Assembly: GCA_009930355.1 (NCBI GenBank)
Contig: RZYK01000101.1
Span: 1-7,005 of the forward strand
Direction of reading: 5' to 3'
Source of the DNA: Campylobacterota bacterium
GTDB lineage: Bacteria > Campylobacterota > Campylobacteria > Campylobacterales > Sulfurospirillaceae
DNA length: 7,005 nt
Under the pieces are notes generated by a model. It had not been told where the DNA came from. It was given only the letters and a program-made list of their open reading frames with translations, and did no database searches. A program made the position numbers and the translations under genes. Positions 5,743 through 7,005 of the stretch are shown here, piece after piece (positions within the stretch are counted from its first letter, which is position 1; every line of letters begins with the position of its first letter).

Positions 5743-6722
5743 AAGAGTTGGAGGTATTTTTTCTTCTCTTCCTCGCTTAAAAATGAGGCTTTAAAACCAT
5801 TTTTTGCCAGTTCTATAAGGTCATGTTTACTCGCTCCCAAATCATGAGCCAATGCCAAATAGTTTTCATTGAGATACCCACCAAAGTAGGCTGGGTCATC
5901 GGAATTGACCGTGACTAAAACACCTTGATGGAGAAGTTTTAAAATGTTGTGGTTTTTCATGGCATCCACGGCGCAGAGTTTGACGTTGGAGAGTGGACAA
6001 ACGGTAAGAGCCAGTTGTTTTTCGATGAGAAAATCGACCAAGGTTGCATCTTCATCGCAACGAATCCCATGGTCAATACGGTTTACATGTAAAAGCTTAA
6101 TGGCTTCCCAAATGTAGGAGCTATCGCCTTCTTCTCCTGCGTGAGCGACGATTTTATACCCCTCTTGTCGAGCCAGTTTAAAAACCCTCTCAAACTTTGA
6201 AGGTGGATGCCCCACCTCACTCGAATCCAACCCTACACCTAAGATATGGTGCTTAAAGGGCAAGGACTCTTTGAGCGTTTCGTTTGCCTCTTTTTCGCTG
6301 AGATGACGCAAAAAACACATAATCAAAAAGGAGCTAATGCCCAGTTCTTTTTTTGCTTTTTGAAGCGCTTTGACAATGCCACGCACCACCACACCAAAAG
6401 CAATGCCTCGTTTCGTGTGGGTTTGTGGGTCAAAAAAGATTTCTACATGTAAAATGTTTTGCGCTTTGCATTTTTGCAAATACGCCCACGTGAGATCAAA
6501 AAAATCAATCTCTTCAATGAGCACACTCGCCCCTGCATAATAGAGGTCTAAGAAAGATTGTAAGGAGTTAAAATTGTACGCCGCACGCACCTCTTGAATG
6601 CTTTTATACGGAAGGGCTATCTCATTTTTTTGCGCCAATTTCAACATCAACTCTGGCTCTAACGTTCCTTCAATGTGAAGGTGTAGTTCAGCTTTGGGAA
6701 GGTTTTGGATGAAGCGTTTCAT
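5739..6722 (-). CDS. add: Adenine deaminase (adenosine deaminase superfamily)
   Basis: This zinc enzyme deaminates adenine (to hypoxanthine) or adenosine (to inosine) for purine salvage in the cytosol. The 327-residue protein shows the zinc ligands H14 and H16 in AELHLHIEGTLEP, HAGEEG at 194-199 (H194, E197), NRIDHGIRCDED at 214-225 (H218) and NSDDPAYFGGY at 273-283 (D275). VEIFFDPQTHTKRG at 93-106 and GLDSSEVGHPPSKF at 164-177 are features I associate with the adenine deaminase branch rather than true adenosine deaminase; automatic annotation often still says add. The minus-strand ribosome site AGAGGT lies at 6731-6726, rather close to the ATG. The gene ends tail to tail with xseA with overlapping stops and no room for a terminator. 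Two palindrome copies encode ILHVE (90-94) and LLHVN (210-214). Confidence 0.9.
   Translation of the reverse strand: MKRFIQNLPKAELHLHIEGTLEPELMLKLAQKNEIALPYKSIQEVRAAYNFNSLQSFLDLYYAGASVLIEEIDFFDLTWAYLQKCKAQNILHVEIFFDPQTHTKRGIAFGVVVRGIVKALQKAKKELGISSFLIMCFLRHLSEKEANETLKESLPFKHHILGVGLDSSEVGHPPSKFERVFKLARQEGYKIVAHAGEEGDSSYIWEAIKLLHVNRIDHGIRCDEDATLVDFLIEKQLALTVCPLSNVKLCAVDAMKNHNILKLLHQGVLVTVNSDDPAYFGGYLNENYLALAHDLGASKHDLIELAKNGFKASFLSEEEKKKYLQLF
6082..6093. repeat. TTTACATGTAAA palindrome, copy 8 (exact)
   Basis: Inside the deaminase gene, encoding LLHVN (residues 210-214) just before the conserved RIDHG motif. Confidence 0.9.
6442..6453. repeat. Palindrome copy 9 (one mismatch)
   Basis: TCTACATGTAAA in the deaminase gene, encoding ILHVE (residues 90-94). 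The mismatch falls in the glutamate codon, a position that appears conserved in this enzyme family. Confidence 0.8.
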
Positions 6723-6736
6723 ACGACCTCTTTTTT

Positions 6737-6749
6737 TTGAAGTATTATA
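6737..6749 (-). promoter_or_regulatory. Predicted promoter of the deaminase gene
   Basis: On the minus strand TATAAT at 6749-6744 predicts a start near 6737 and a 15-base leader. No -35 box is obvious. Confidence 0.5.
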
Positions 6750-6780
6750 GCAATTTCACGCCACTTTGTTAAAAACTTAC

Positions 6781-6812
6781 CTTAAAAAATTTTAAGAAAT
6801 AAAATGTATAAT
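6781..6812 (+). promoter_or_regulatory. Promoter driving the FMN riboswitch transcript
   Basis: A perfect TATAAT lies at 6807-6812, predicting a transcript start near 6819, just ahead of the riboswitch. The -35 region is covered by an AT palindrome, CTTAAAA (6781-6787) and TTTTAAG (6790-6796) separated by AA. It may act as an A-tract promoter element or as an operator. Confidence 0.6.
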
Positions 6813-6825
6813 TTTAACGAAACTT

Positions 6826-6969
6826 ATTTCTCAGGGCAGGGTGTGATTCCCTACTGGCGGTAATCTTACTTTTAAGAGAGTCCGCGAGCGCTTTTACATG
6901 TAAAGGTAAAAGGTCAGCAGATTTGGTGTAACTCCAAAACCAACGGTTAAAGTCCGGATGAGAGAGAAT
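6826..6969 (+). ncRNA. FMN riboswitch (RFN element)
   Basis: The conserved RFN segments appear in order: TCAGGGCAGGGTG (6831-6843), TTCCCTACTGGCGGTAA (6847-6863), GTCCGCGAGCG (6880-6890), GTCAGCAGAT (6913-6922), a TTTGG/CCAAA hairpin (6922-6939) and CGGTTAAAGTCCGGATGAGA (6944-6963). The closing P1 helix pairs ATTTCTC (6826-6832) with GAGAGAAT (6962-6969), leaving one G bulged. The RNA binds flavin mononucleotide and switches off flavin synthesis or transport genes. No terminator follows within the window. The only purine-rich ribosome site before the ATG at 6977 lies in the 3' strand of P1, so control by hiding that site is the simplest reading. The variable hairpin at 6891-6912 contains a copy of the TTTACATGTAAA palindrome. 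Confidence 0.97.
6893..6904. repeat. TTTACATGTAAA palindrome, copy 10 (exact)
   Basis: Within the variable-length hairpin of the FMN riboswitch, between the conserved GTCCGCGAGCG and GTCAGCAGAT segments. Confidence 0.9.
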
Positions 6970-6976
6970 GTAGTCT

Positions 6977-7005
6977 ATGATTGCCATTGTTTGTGACAAG
7001 TTCAG
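6977..7005 (+). CDS. Start of FMN-riboswitch-controlled gene, cut by window edge
   Basis: ATG at 6977 begins nine codons, MIAIVCDKF, before the edge. It lies seven bases after the GAGAGAAT strand of the riboswitch P1 helix, which would serve as ribosome site. An earlier ATG at 6968 is followed at once by TAG. Genes behind this riboswitch normally encode riboflavin synthesis or transport proteins, but nine residues are too few to name one, and the true start could lie beyond the window. Confidence 0.45.

Noticed and set aside
866..6904. TTTACATGTAAA copies as a CRISPR array or mobile element ends
   Set aside because: Spacing is irregular (67 to 2064 bases), unit length is only 12, and copies sit inside intact genes with no transposase nearby.
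6814..6999. Minus-strand ORF of 61 residues
   Set aside because: It is antisense to the FMN riboswitch, whose conserved segments explain this stretch.

Overview
The window looks like chromosomal DNA of a free-living Campylobacterota species (former Epsilonproteobacteria), most likely Sulfurospirillum or a close relative. The grounds are the moderately AT-rich, tightly packed genes, promoters with a clear TATAAT -10 box but no convincing -35 box, and the style of the encoded proteins. The genus is an inference.

Layout, left to right. (1) Positions 1-1122, minus strand: the 5' 374 codons of a HemN/HemW-like radical SAM protein that runs off the left edge. (2) 1123-1464: a 342-base divergent intergenic region with two oppositely facing promoters, a CRP/FNR-type inverted repeat and other palindromes. 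(3) 1465-1951, plus: a small exported protein gene split by a +1 frameshift. (4) 2010-5742, plus: a compact run of ppaC (family II pyrophosphatase), an unrecognised 259-residue protein, ubiE/menE-type quinone methyltransferase and xseA (exonuclease VII large subunit). The last two overlap by one base, and ubiE probably also has its own promoter. (5) 5739-6722, minus: an adenine/adenosine deaminase whose stop codon overlaps that of xseA, tail to tail. (6) 6807-7005, plus: a promoter, a complete FMN riboswitch and the first nine codons of a riboswitch-controlled gene cut by the right edge.

The genes are mostly housekeeping: quinone maturation, DNA repair, pyrophosphate removal, purine salvage and flavin-responsive control. 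They do not form one pathway.

The most unusual signal is a 12-bp perfect palindrome, TTTACATGTAAA. It occurs seven times exactly and three more times with one mismatch. It lies inside coding regions on both strands, in both reading frames that avoid a stop codon, between genes, and in the variable hairpin of the FMN riboswitch. Such a spread suggests a DNA-level role or a dispersed HIP1-like iterated palindrome rather than a local operator.
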